A DNA stretch of 38,175 bases, from the NCBI GenBank assembly GCA_021732565.1, contig JAKFUT010000110.1:1-38175 (forward strand), in the 5' to 3' direction. Positions 17,704-26,403 of the stretch are shown piece after piece. Origin of the DNA: Candidatus Obscuribacterales bacterium. GTDB taxonomy: Bacteria > Cyanobacteriota > Vampirovibrionia > Obscuribacterales > Obscuribacteraceae. Below the pieces are notes generated by a model that saw only the letters and a program-made list of their open reading frames with translations, had not been told where the DNA came from and ran no database searches. The position numbers were made by a program, and so were the translations under genes. Within the stretch, counting starts at the first letter, position 1, and every line of letters starts with the position of its first letter.

Positions 17704-18181
17704 CGCTGCGAACTTTCGGGATTCTGACAATTTTTAATCTCTACGTGTCAGTCATAGTTTGACATCCTTGCCAAATCCTTTGAACCTAGCCGGGTCGAGA
17801 GGAGCACCAATTGGTCCGCGGATGACCTCGAAGCATTGGCCGCTCAATCGGCGCTGACACATAACCACTTTGGCGCGCCTGTCGTAAACACAAGTTCTGA
17901 AATTTGTGAACACAAGTTCTTACACCGACAAATTTTCTATAGCGCCAAGCAAAGGTTGGACAGGAGGATATGGCACCGCTTCCAAATGTTCTTGGTTTGG
18001 AAAGCGATTTCCAAATACTTTCAGAAGTTTTCCTATTTATCGAAGTTTTTTTCCTATTTGACGACGAAATCACGCAACATGGCTAATGGAATTATAATTC
18101 GACAACAACAACTCAGCCAACAATAATAGATATCAAGCAGGCTTAGACCGCTCCAGAATTTAGAATTTAGAAGAAAGACGG
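17704..18181. other. Divergent intergenic region with a spaced direct repeat
   Basis: No supported gene lies here. The 12-base sequence AACACAAGTTCT occurs twice, at 17887-17898 and 17909-17920, exactly 22 bases apart, with a TTGTGAAC motif at 17904-17911 overlapping the second copy. A small hairpin, TTTGGAAA (17996-18003) with TTTCCAAA (18008-18015), follows. The region likely regulates the divergent genes on both sides. Confidence 0.45.
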
Positions 18182-19075
18182 GTGAGCACTATGAGGAATG
18201 GTGTTGAGTTGGATCAACGCGAACTAAGAGCGCCGCAGAAGGACTGTGCCTTTGGCGGATTAATAGGATTGGCTGGAGGGCATGCTCCACCATTAGTTTC
18301 AGCGCAAAATAGTCTCTCAGCGAAGAGCAGGAATTGTGACTCCTCAGAGAACTTCATACCAGCTGAATTAGTGGGGACCTTAATGAAACTGACATGGACA
18401 GGAGCTATTGTTGGCACGGCAAGTTCAGCAGTTGAACGTGCATCAGTGGGCGACTGGAAAATCCTCACCGCTCAAAGTAGGGGGAATAACTTCTGGAATT
18501 ATAGTGACGGTGTATTGTCGAGTCCGGATTACGAGCGCTTACCAAGATGGGGGAACCGCCCTATACGGCACAGGACATCCCGTCCATTGATCGAGGTGAG
18601 AAGCGTACTCGACGCTGGTACGAGCGGAGGCGCACTCACCACAGCGGAAGACAGAGTATTGGCCCGAATTGAGACTAGAGGTCTTGCAAAAGGACTAGCG
18701 TGTGTCGGTACGGCTCTTTTAACCGACTATATTGTCGACAAGGTGTTTTTTAAAAATGACCGCTACGGAATTGCAAGTGGTCTGGCTGACATCATTGCTG
18801 CACCAGCCCTCGGCGCGATTCCCGCACCATGGTGGCTTCGCCCTGCGGGAATGATTGCGCTGCACACCGCCGGTCGACTCACAGATAGCTATTTCTTCGG
18901 TGATCCAAAACAGGACAAAGACATCGATCCGATGACGGCACCAAAACAAAAGAGTGCTTCAGCGAGTCTTAGAATCAGTCTCGCTTCGTGCGATTCAGGG
19001 TTTCTGGCACAGTGCGGGCGGTCCACCGAGCAGCCGTTTGCAAGCGCTGCCAATGGATTCGAGGTGAAACAATAA
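18182..19075 (+). CDS. Unknown protein with hydrophobic helices, first of a coupled pair (297 aa)
   Basis: I do not recognise a family. Three hydrophobic, Gly/Ala-rich segments (about residues 66-85, 170-190 and 195-235) suggest membrane association. The last contains APALGAIPAPWWLRPAGMI. The start is either GTG at 18182 or ATG at 18191, with GGTGAGC before the latter. The part at about residues 100-150 (SSPDYERLPRWGNRPIRHR) is compositionally odd, and a neighbouring frame reads RITSAYQDGGTALYGTGHP there. Two compensating indels are possible but unproved. The next gene starts one base after the stop, so the two are translated together. Confidence 0.65.
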   Translation: MSTMRNGVELDQRELRAPQKDCAFGGLIGLAGGHAPPLVSAQNSLSAKSRNCDSSENFIPAELVGTLMKLTWTGAIVGTASSAVERASVGDWKILTAQSRGNNFWNYSDGVLSSPDYERLPRWGNRPIRHRTSRPLIEVRSVLDAGTSGGALTTAEDRVLARIETRGLAKGLACVGTALLTDYIVDKVFFKNDRYGIASGLADIIAAPALGAIPAPWWLRPAGMIALHTAGRLTDSYFFGDPKQDKDIDPMTAPKQKSASASLRISLASCDSGFLAQCGRSTEQPFASAANGFEVKQ

Positions 19076-19076
19076 A

Positions 19077-20588
19077 ATGGTTGAGAGAACCAACATCAAC
19101 ATAAATCCAGACTTCCTCAAAGCGACAGAACCACCTGAGAATAGCTCGTCACTTATTCGAACTCTATTGCACGCGGTTGCCTATTCAGCAGTGCAAAGTC
19201 CTCTCCACGGCGTCACTCAACTCGCTGAAAAAACAACCGGTTACAATCTTCCCCACATTCAGCTCGTGGATCAGCTGAAAGAAGCGCCGTTTATGTCCTC
19301 ACAGTGGCACGCCCAACAGATCGGCGGAGCTGTGGGCATGACTTTGCCATACATGGCAGTTAATGCTGTCGTGGGCAGGGGTGGAGACCTGTTAAGTCGG
19401 GGGCTGAAAACGGCAGGATGCGACGCATTTCTTAGCAATTCGGTAGTGAAGACAGGCACCCCGATCTTAAGAGCCGCTACAGCAGGCGCGCTTTACGAAG
19501 GACTGCTTCATCCCACGGGAGAAACGGAAGGTGGCGGTAACTTCCTAACGGCAAAGAGAAACCAGGTGATAGCAGGATTCACGACATTTGGATTGCTCGA
19601 AGCTAACATTCAGGGACTTAAAGCCATCAGCACCATCCGCAATGCCCAAACCCCATGGCTCGTCAATACCGCAGGCAGACAGCTGATAAGGCACATGGCG
19701 GCGGGAGGAATCGCTGGTGTTGCTGATGCGGAGGTTCGCTCAATCCTGGAAGGAAATGGAAATGCCAGAGTGGAAGACATGGGCAAGGCAGCATATGGTT
19801 TCATGTTTGTCGGTGCCTCAATGCATGGAGTGCGCTGTGCATCTGATAAATTCTTTATGACTGAGCGTATTGGAAGCACTATTACAAAGGAAACCGCGAC
19901 CGATATAAGTGTCCGGAAAAAGGACCAGGGGAGTGTTGTGCAGAAGCCTGATACAGAGCGCGCTCAACTCGCTTCAATTTACGCCATCGGAGTTGGGCGA
20001 TGCTGGTCCCCGCGAGAAATTCCCACTGAGTTTTTCTATGAACCGGGTCACCACCATGGTGTGCCGCGCGGGGCGGAAGCAGCAGTGGATGCATGCCAAC
20101 GAGGTGGCGTCTATTTCGATCATCCCACCTTCGCATTGCAGGCTCTTTCTATTCGTCAAAAAAGCGGTCCCACCAAAAACACACTGGTAGTTGGCCCGGG
20201 TGCGGACCCGATCTTAGCCGCTGTCATTTTGTCAGCCGAGAATCCGAAGCAGTTCACGGCACTGGTAGATGTGATGGATGAGCGGCGTTTCTATTGTGAT
20301 AAGCCGTCAGGGATCGCACAAGCGCAGCTGTCACCGCCCGAAGCGCGCCTCTACGCCATTGCCCGGTGCCGTAATGTTACCCCGAGCGATCCCCTTGCCA
20401 AATCGCTGAGAGAGCCGAACTGGAACCTTATCGGTGACTATATTGCAGGCAGCCTTCAGTGGTCGGATTCCGCCCAACAAGCCAAACTGAAAGCTGTGGA
20501 AGCGGAGATTGTCGAAAAGTATCGCAGCCGGCCTGCCAATGGCATTTCAAATCCGCCTGAGCATCCCACCAGACTCCTTGCACAATAG
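19077..20588 (+). CDS. Unknown large protein with helical N-terminal half (503 aa)
   Basis: No known domain is recognised. Residues 25-260 are rich in Gly, Ala and hydrophobic residues with repeated helices (for example GGAVGMTLPYMAVNAVVGRG and AAGGIAGVADAEVRS), like pore- or membrane-interacting or scaffold helices. Residues 290-503 form a more polar Cys/His-containing part (FYEPGHHHGVPRG, YFDHPTF, LVVGPGADPILAA). The ATG is one base after the preceding stop, with GAGGTG upstream at normal distance, so the pair is co-translated and probably works together. It converges on the candidate selenoprotein gene. Confidence 0.75.
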   Translation: MVERTNININPDFLKATEPPENSSSLIRTLLHAVAYSAVQSPLHGVTQLAEKTTGYNLPHIQLVDQLKEAPFMSSQWHAQQIGGAVGMTLPYMAVNAVVGRGGDLLSRGLKTAGCDAFLSNSVVKTGTPILRAATAGALYEGLLHPTGETEGGGNFLTAKRNQVIAGFTTFGLLEANIQGLKAISTIRNAQTPWLVNTAGRQLIRHMAAGGIAGVADAEVRSILEGNGNARVEDMGKAAYGFMFVGASMHGVRCASDKFFMTERIGSTITKETATDISVRKKDQGSVVQKPDTERAQLASIYAIGVGRCWSPREIPTEFFYEPGHHHGVPRGAEAAVDACQRGGVYFDHPTFALQALSIRQKSGPTKNTLVVGPGADPILAAVILSAENPKQFTALVDVMDERRFYCDKPSGIAQAQLSPPEARLYAIARCRNVTPSDPLAKSLREPNWNLIGDYIAGSLQWSDSAQQAKLKAVEAEIVEKYRSRPANGISNPPEHPTRLLAQ

Positions 20589-20696
20589 AATAGATGCCAG
20601 CACCTGATATCTGCTCGAAGCGGATTACAATCAGCACCCGATTTGAATGTGCGATGTGCCACCACTTCAGCATCGCAAGAATCCACCCGGATTGCC

Positions 20697-21635
20697 TCAC
20701 TTATCGAATGGATACGCTGCAAACAACGACGGTCCCATTCCCAAGTATGGATCTTCTAAGTGCACATGCAAGACCTCGCGAAAGATTCGATTGTTGATCA
20801 CATCGGGGCGAGGTGGAGCCATATCCGCCAGAATGCCGTGAGCTCGGCGCCGCCATACAGCTTCGTTAGCCACGGTGTCCTGGTATAGCTCAGTCCATGC
20901 GGCAACATTGCGTCGATTGGTGCCCTCATTTTCGCCAACCTTCTTGAGTGCAAACGTGAGCATTGGTTGTAATACTTCCTGTAAGGGCACCTTCTGCGAT
21001 TCGGTTTTATGATATGAACGAACCAGCTTAAATCGTTCGCACGCAGGTTCCCGGGTCAGCTCAATTGCAAGTTTATTCAGCCGTTCCAGACACTGTTTGA
21101 AAACTCCAGGCTCATAAATTCCCGGCAAAACATCCAGAACTTTTCCATCCCCGAAGCACACATAGGTAGCAATATTTCCTTGCATAGTGCGATTCACTAC
21201 ATTGCCATTTCCGAAATCGATTGTAACCAGTGGAACAGCGCGTGCCGTATGCCAGACTGGTTCATAGTTAGCGTTTATATAATCAGCTACTTCTTTATTA
21301 GAGAACAACACGGTTCTCGCCAGGCGGGCATTTACTCAACAGAATTCTTCGTCCAACCGCCCCAACATTTCAAACAACAATACAGGTTTTTCCGATTGCT
21401 TCGAAGCCTCACAAGCCGCTTCAAATGAATCTCTCCACTGCACCTTACCAGGCACGGCACGGGGATTTTGAGCCGTTACCGGTACCGAACAAGCATTCGC
21501 TTGCGGCACCTCAACGTTACTTGATGAGTCTTCTCCATATCCAGGTGGAATGACCCAACCGAGCGAAAGAACGGTACAGGTGGTGAGAACGACACCAGCC
21601 AAGAAGCCGGACATTTGATAAAGATTGCATTTCAT
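20697..21635 (-). CDS. Thioredoxin-like exported protein with in-frame TGA: candidate selenoprotein
   Basis: The frame opens with ATG at 21635 after GGAGAG. It encodes an N-terminal signal or membrane anchor (residues 9-29), then a thioredoxin-like N-terminal pattern WRDSFEAACEASKQSEKPVLLFEMLGRLDEEFC. Codon 100, directly after Cys99, is TGA (21336-21338). The same frame then continues without another stop for 212 codons as VNARLARTVLFSNKEVADYINANYEPVW and VPLVTIDFGNGNVVNRTMQGN. The sequence on both sides belongs to one fold, and the position after the Cys is where redox pairs sit, so selenocysteine is the natural reading. A hairpin suited to a bacterial SECIS begins 17 bases after the TGA. 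A fresh nonsense mutation is the main alternative. TGA ends other genes here (15032, 37816), so whole-genome recoding is unlikely. The gene follows the tail-anchored gene by 39 bases. Confidence 0.65.
21301..21318 (-). promoter_or_regulatory. Candidate bacterial SECIS hairpin
   Basis: In the transcript GAGAAC pairs with GUUCUC around the loop CGUGUU. The hairpin starts 17 bases, and the apical loop 23 bases, after the in-frame UGA. Known bacterial SECIS elements place the loop roughly 16-37 bases after the UGA and have a G among the first loop bases; both hold here. A 6-bp stem could also occur by chance. Confidence 0.4.
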
Positions 21636-21674
21636 AGCGGCTCTCCATATTCCGTGTTACGAAGCGAACCTGAT

Positions 21675-22217
21675 TTACTGTTGCGGATCACTGAATTTGT
21701 TGAGTCTATCGAGCTGGCTATTAATGGTGCTGAACGATTGTGATACCGCACTTTGCAGAGTGCCTTTCGCAAAACTGAAGCAGAAAACAATTACTAGAAA
21801 ACCGAACAGAAGACAGAGCAAAACAGCAGATGCAACCCCCTGCGCAACCCCAGTGACAAAAGCATTGCTTTTATTGGACGCCTTTCCAGGGGCTCGTTCG
21901 AGAAACGCTTCGCTTTTGCCATTCTTTGTAAAAGCTGTCACTCTAACGGGGCTGTTTTGCTCGGCGAGACTTTCGTTTAACCTGCCCACAGCCGCATCTG
22001 CAGCCTTTTCTCCGCACGAGTCGCTGATCTTTCTGAGAAGGTCCAGGAACGTCTTATGATCCTCTTTGCTGTCAACACCCGCACTCTGAGCAGCGAATCT
22101 AGTGCCCGCGGACAGAAATTCATTGGCAATTGTCGTTTCCAGAGGCTCAGATGCATGAGAATCTGATGGTAGGAGGGAAGGCTCTTCCGCTCTCCCGGTA
22201 GACGATTCCTTGATCAT
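21675..22217 (-). CDS. C-terminally anchored membrane protein of unknown function (180 aa)
   Basis: The ATG at 22217 is chosen because GAGGA precedes it at good distance. The longer frame to 22316 adds an unlikely Cys/Val-rich head. Residues 1-115 are soluble and charged (KEDHKTFLDLLRKISDS, AADAAVGRLNESLAE). A single strong membrane segment lies at about residues 120-150 (GVASAVLLCLLFGFLVIVF), followed by a short helical tail. I do not recognise a family. It is 39 bases upstream of the thioredoxin-like gene on the same strand, so it is likely co-transcribed with it. Confidence 0.7.
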   Translation of the reverse strand: MIKESSTGRAEEPSLLPSDSHASEPLETTIANEFLSAGTRFAAQSAGVDSKEDHKTFLDLLRKISDSCGEKAADAAVGRLNESLAEQNSPVRVTAFTKNGKSEAFLERAPGKASNKSNAFVTGVAQGVASAVLLCLLFGFLVIVFCFSFAKGTLQSAVSQSFSTINSQLDRLNKFSDPQQ

Positions 22218-22516
22218 TTTGCAATTCCTCATAACACTCACCATCACCTTCAGATCTCTGTTTCGCACAGCCACACATGATTGGCAGCACGCCTCCATCA
22301 CTGAGAGTAATTCCATTCTCCGTTTTTCTTTGATCGACGAAACTACCCTCTACAACAAACACGACCCGGGGTTAGCCCTAAGACAATTCGTCAACCTTTA
22401 TTGCTCCGGCGTGATGAGCGAGCTGACACCGCAGGCCGCCCGTGCAGTGCCTGCCATATTTGGACAACATCGACAATCGATGAATCAATTGTGAGCCCGC
22501 TCAACTCGCTTCAGCT

Positions 22517-23098
22517 TTAATTCATCAGCAATTCATAGCCTTGCTCCAACTGAAGTCTACTGGCCGCCATCAGAACCGGACTTGATCCCGACTTGCTAGC
22601 ACTCAACTTATTTTTGATCTGGTATTGAATCGAGCGCGACAGTTTTGCAATTTCCTTCCAATCCCACGCAGAAGTTGCTCCATATTCCGGATACGTGAAC
22701 TGCCATTTCTGTGCTCGTTTTTCAGAATTATGTCCAAAGTGCGAAGAGGTAATGATCTTCCCGTGGCAAATTCCCCCGAAGTGTAAATTCATCAAGCCCC
22801 ATCCTTCCACACAATAGCGAAAGGTATGCCCATTGCATGACTCCGGCACGAGATCTATTCGTCTGACCAAAACTTTTCCGGCAACAGACTTATGCAGCAG
22901 CGAAAGAAGCATCGCGTGAACACCAGGGAAAAAATCCTTCTCCTCATAAGCCGCCCATACTTCGGGCGCGCTGCTAAATTGTCTCAGTTCTTGATCAAAG
23001 CCGGAATAGGTTTCATAAACGACATAACCGCTATCCAAAACAAAATCGATTACCCTCGTAATGTCTTCATTGACAGCATAAAAATCCAAGCTAGCCAT
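22517..23098 (-). CDS. Uncharacterised soluble protein (193 aa)
   Basis: The sequence starts MASLDFYAVNEDITRVIDFVLDS and has no signal or membrane segment. It resembles scattered uncharacterised bacterial proteins that begin with a D-F-Y-A motif followed by a helix and a YETYS-like strand. I know no function for them. The ATG follows AGGAG by 6 bases. It lies 9 bases after a small upstream gene (23108-23352), so the two form an operon. Confidence 0.75.
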   Translation of the reverse strand: MASLDFYAVNEDITRVIDFVLDSGYVVYETYSGFDQELRQFSSAPEVWAAYEEKDFFPGVHAMLLSLLHKSVAGKVLVRRIDLVPESCNGHTFRYCVEGWGLMNLHFGGICHGKIITSSHFGHNSEKRAQKWQFTYPEYGATSAWDWKEIAKLSRSIQYQIKNKLSASKSGSSPVLMAASRLQLEQGYELLMN

Positions 23099-23107
23099 TG
23101 GTTGCTC

Positions 23108-23352
23108 CTACAGGCCACGATTCTTACCGGTCCGCCAGGCGCTGTGTCGCCAGAACTTTAACCACTCGCGGTGCGGCTCCCGGACGGGAAGAGGTAATGA
23201 TACATCTGCATTGGATTCAAATCTGCTCGTGTAAAACGCAGTACCGTGTGGCGCTTCCCACGTGAGTCGCGCTTGTCCGTTATCACTGTCTCCCGATGAA
23301 CACACGGGAAATTCTTGTTTCTCGAAACAAGTGAGCCGTAGCTCATCAACAT
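23108..23352 (-). pseudogene. Small gene with a one-base frame slip (81 aa if repaired)
   Basis: The start at 23352 (MLMSYGSLVSRNKNFP) has a strong GGAGAG ribosome site at correct spacing. That frame soon becomes improbable. Adding one C at the CCC run (23306-23308) continues as VCSSGDSDNGQARLTWEAP and FKFWRH-like Trp-rich sequence to a stop at 23108, 9 bases before the next gene's ATG. The fit of the start, the continuation and the spacing argues for one real gene with a sequencing error or recent mutation. The function is unknown. Confidence 0.5.
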
Positions 23353-23475
23353 ACTAATTGTCTCTCCATGTGGTCCTGCCTACTTCACCCGGTGCGCCCA
23401 CATGATAACCCCTTAACCCCAAAATGCGCTTCTTGTCGTTAAATGCAACAAGCCGGAATACAGAGAGCACAAAAT

Positions 23476-24930
23476 ATGAAACTCACGCTAATCAACCACG
23501 CTTGCTGCAAGGTTTCAGCCGGCTCAGTGAACATTCTGTTCGATCCATGGGTAGAGGGCACAGCCTTCAACAACGGCTGGGATTTGTTAATTCCCACTCC
23601 TTTATCTTTCGATCAAATAATGGAAGGGGTTTCATACCTCTGGATGTCGCATGAACATCCTGATCATTTTTCGGTGCCCTTTCTCTCTCGTGTGGCGAAA
23701 ACTCATCGAGACAAAGTCACCATTTTGTTTCAGAAAACACGAGACCGCAGAGTTTTCAATTTTTGTGCCTCGCTGGGATTGACGGTCCGAGAGCTCGATG
23801 ACAAAGTTCCAACGAAATTGAACGACGAGATCACCGTCACTTGCGGGGTAGCGGATTTCTACGATTCCTGGTTATATATCAGTGACGGAAAAACCTCTAT
23901 TCTAAATTTGAATGATGTTCATACCCGCAGTGACAGCGAGCTTAAACAAATTGCTCGATGGGCTCCTTCACCGACCGTGATGCTCGCTCAGTTCAGCTAT
24001 GCATCATGGAAGGGCGGCCGTGAAAACTCACACTATAGATCCATGGCAGCTACCCAAAAATTGCAGACGCTGGCCAGACAGGTTCGCTGGTTAAAGCCTA
24101 AGCATGCCATGCCGTTTGCAAGTCTCATATATTTCTCAAATGAAGAAAACAGTTACCTGAACGACTGCATCAACACCCCCGCCAAAGCTTCCATGGTCAT
24201 TCAGGAAGCAGGTGCCACACCAGTGGTACTTTATCCCGGTGAGGAGTGGGACATTGCAGCTGGTGAGCACGACAATTCGAAAGCGCTCTCTCTCTATGAA
24301 AGCGTTTACGCAAATCTCGACGCCCTACCTCTACGAAACGCAGGGGTTTCAGCCAGTCTTGAAGAGATCAGAACGGAGTTTCGCAAATACCAGAATAGAA
24401 TTTTCGCAAAGAACTCTCGCATGCTCATCTTGCTACTAACCAGACTTGCGCTCATGAAGGCATTTCAGCCAGTAACCATCAAGCTCTCCGATACAGGGAT
24501 CACGGTCTCTCTCTCAATAATTGACGGGCTTGCGGAACTCGACGCAAAGACGGCTCTTCCTGATGTTAGCATGCACTCTTCATCGCTACTTTTCATTTTG
24601 AAGAACGAATTCGGGTTTGACACGCTCTGTGTAAATGGCAGATTTGAGTGCAGCACGGCAGGTTTTGCCAGAATGACAAAGGCCTTTGCAGTTGGTTCGC
24701 TCAACGCGATGGGGCTTTCACTGGCACCGGCTTTATTGTTCGACGTACGTTTCATCGTAATCTTGTTGAGAATTCTGCACGGGGTAATGACCAAACTTCA
24801 AGCTAGCGAGCGCTCCAGTGGAAAGCTGGAGGAGCAGAGGAAGAGCCAAATTGCCGGTGCGGCCGTGAAGCCACGCACGGCTAATCCGGCAGGGAAGGAC
24901 GAGGAAAGCGAATTGCTTAGAACTCGCTAG
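23476..24930 (+). CDS. Metallo-beta-lactamase-fold hydrolase (UlaG/CMP-Neu5Ac hydroxylase-like), 484 aa
   Basis: The N-terminal half is an MBL-fold enzyme: MKLTLINHACCKV opens the fold, ILFDPWVEGTAF is the first Asp strand, and SHEHPDHF (residues 58-65) is the HxHxDH metal-binding motif. Later NLNDVHTRS and MPFASLIYF give further metal and active-site positions. The arrangement resembles UlaG/RomA-like proteins and the MBL part of CMP-N-acetylneuraminate hydroxylases, though no Rieske iron-sulphur motif is present. Residues 300-470 form an additional helical domain with a hydrophobic stretch near 425-445 that I cannot name. The start at 23476 is supported by AGAGAG; an in-frame ATG at 23443 is less likely. 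The substrate is unknown. Confidence 0.85.
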   Translation: MKLTLINHACCKVSAGSVNILFDPWVEGTAFNNGWDLLIPTPLSFDQIMEGVSYLWMSHEHPDHFSVPFLSRVAKTHRDKVTILFQKTRDRRVFNFCASLGLTVRELDDKVPTKLNDEITVTCGVADFYDSWLYISDGKTSILNLNDVHTRSDSELKQIARWAPSPTVMLAQFSYASWKGGRENSHYRSMAATQKLQTLARQVRWLKPKHAMPFASLIYFSNEENSYLNDCINTPAKASMVIQEAGATPVVLYPGEEWDIAAGEHDNSKALSLYESVYANLDALPLRNAGVSASLEEIRTEFRKYQNRIFAKNSRMLILLLTRLALMKAFQPVTIKLSDTGITVSLSIIDGLAELDAKTALPDVSMHSSSLLFILKNEFGFDTLCVNGRFECSTAGFARMTKAFAVGSLNAMGLSLAPALLFDVRFIVILLRILHGVMTKLQASERSSGKLEEQRKSQIAGAAVKPRTANPAGKDEESELLRTR

Positions 24931-25009
24931 ACCTTCTCAGAGTTTCAAAGAATTTTCAACATTGCCCCATAAGATGTCCTGGTTGAGACAAAACCCGGGG
25001 AGACTGGCA

Positions 25010-26056
25010 ATGGCAAACAGACTCAGCGAGAATGGCGACTCTTGCAATTCACGAAACGAATCTCCAATGACAAACAAGGACCACCGCGCCTTCAGTGAGC
25101 TTGCTCGTACCGCAATGGACGAAGCCAGAGCTAGATATAACAAAGCCGAAAAGAGCAACGGTAGCGATGAGTTATCTTCCGGCAACGGAGATGATTTTGC
25201 GGCTCTTTGTCGTGCAAAGGCTATGATTCAGCACGAGATCCGTCGTGCTGCCAGAGAAGCAGTAGCGCGTCAGATCGAAGCCGAATCGGCCGATGCCAGG
25301 TCCGCCTATACGGCGAAGGAAACCGACCGCGATGGTGTGCGAGGAGTTCGCGCGATAACAATAGTTTCGCCCTCGCTGGATTCTGCATCTTCCGAATCGA
25401 ATCAACTTGTGCAGGAGACGCAACGGCGTACAGCTGCAATCGACCGCCTGCGCGAAAAACTGTGGCACTTGAAGCAGTCCGATCTGATTGTAGGGTGCAA
25501 ATCAAATACACCTAACGACAAAGCACGGTCAACAGACCTCCGTTCAGCAAATCGTCTCCCACCGAAGGCTGAGGCGTCGAGCACAAAAACCAGACCCGAG
25601 GTGGTGACGGATTATTATCGATACAACCAGATCGACTGCGTTGGACCGGCACCTACTAAGCCTGACGTCGAATTCAGCAGTTACGTGGTGCAAAAGGGAG
25701 ATACCCTGACGGCCATTGCCAGAAAGATGACGGGTCCGGAAGCCAGCCCCCGACAAGTGTTTGATACTGTACATCAGATTGCACGTCTAAATGGAATAGT
25801 CGATCCAAATCGGATCAAGGAGCATGCTCATATTCTCGTGCCGCCTGCTCCACAACCAATCGCTAAAGACGAGCTCTTCTATAAAGTGGTTGCTGGAGAC
25901 AATCTGACCAGCATTGCCCGAAAAACTCTGGACCCGAATGCTACCCCCCGTGCCATTCACGAGAGAGTCCTGGAGATAACAAAGCTAAACGGCCTTAACA
26001 ATCCGAATCGTATCCGGCCAAATGAATCACTAAAGATTCCACGACCACAGCACTAG
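25010..26056 (+). CDS. Protein with two C-terminal LysM domains and no signal peptide (348 aa)
   Basis: Two LysM repeats close the protein, at about residues 223-281 (SYVVQKGDTLTAIARKM...LNGIVDPNRI) and 290-346 (FYKVVAGDNLTSIARKT...LNGLNNPNRI). LysM domains bind N-acetylglucosamine polymers such as peptidoglycan. The first 215 residues are polar, with a helical region rich in Ala, Arg and Glu, and have no signal peptide or membrane segment, which is odd for a wall-binding protein. The ATG at 25010 is chosen for its GGGGAG site 7 bases upstream. It follows the MBL gene on the same strand after 79 bases and may share its transcript. Confidence 0.85.
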   Translation: MANRLSENGDSCNSRNESPMTNKDHRAFSELARTAMDEARARYNKAEKSNGSDELSSGNGDDFAALCRAKAMIQHEIRRAAREAVARQIEAESADARSAYTAKETDRDGVRGVRAITIVSPSLDSASSESNQLVQETQRRTAAIDRLREKLWHLKQSDLIVGCKSNTPNDKARSTDLRSANRLPPKAEASSTKTRPEVVTDYYRYNQIDCVGPAPTKPDVEFSSYVVQKGDTLTAIARKMTGPEASPRQVFDTVHQIARLNGIVDPNRIKEHAHILVPPAPQPIAKDELFYKVVAGDNLTSIARKTLDPNATPRAIHERVLEITKLNGLNNPNRIRPNESLKIPRPQH

Positions 26057-26403
26057 TTCCTGCCCAAATTGCGGCTGCCGCAGTTCACTTGATCGACGTC
26101 ATGCGCAGCTAGTGGTGTCGATCAAAATGACGGGCGAATTCGCAACCATCTTCAACGAGCAGGATGTAGAGTGTTCTCCCGGGTATGTTTCGGTCATACC
26201 CGGGAGAACTATCCACTAACCGCTAAGGGTGACAGAGCTAGCCGGAATAGGAGTGGAGAAGCGTTCTGGTTGCTATATCTGCCAAATTTAACGGACTCGG
26301 TGAGCAACTTCTTACCCGACAATGTCGGATTTCGTCGCATTGCAGCGTCAGCGCCCCGCCAATGTCTCAGCGGAATTGCACGCTCTTAATCTTCGTTTCA
26401 CAA
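26057..26403. other. Convergent intergenic region with a perfect hairpin
   Basis: No gene is supported. The main structure is the 15-bp perfect hairpin listed at 26173-26209. The rest shows no coding signal. Confidence 0.45.
26173..26209. terminator. Perfect 15-bp-arm hairpin downstream of the LysM gene
   Basis: GTTCTCCCGGGTATG (26173-26187) pairs perfectly with 26195-26209 around a 7-base loop. It lies about 117 bases after the LysM stop and before the convergent repeat gene. No T-tract follows. Confidence 0.55.

Noticed and set aside
17836-18126. 96-codon plus frame in the divergent region at 18 kb
   Set aside because: It overlaps repeats and promoter-like DNA, and has low complexity and no ribosome site.
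18480-18600. Frameshift pair inside the first of the coupled unknown genes
   Set aside because: An alternative frame looks somewhat more protein-like, but two opposite indels would be needed and the original frame is open throughout, so it is not claimed.
20697-21635. Genome-wide recoding of TGA as an amino acid
   Set aside because: TGA serves as a plausible stop for other genes in the window (for example at 15032 and 37816, and the end of this gene itself), so a local event fits better.
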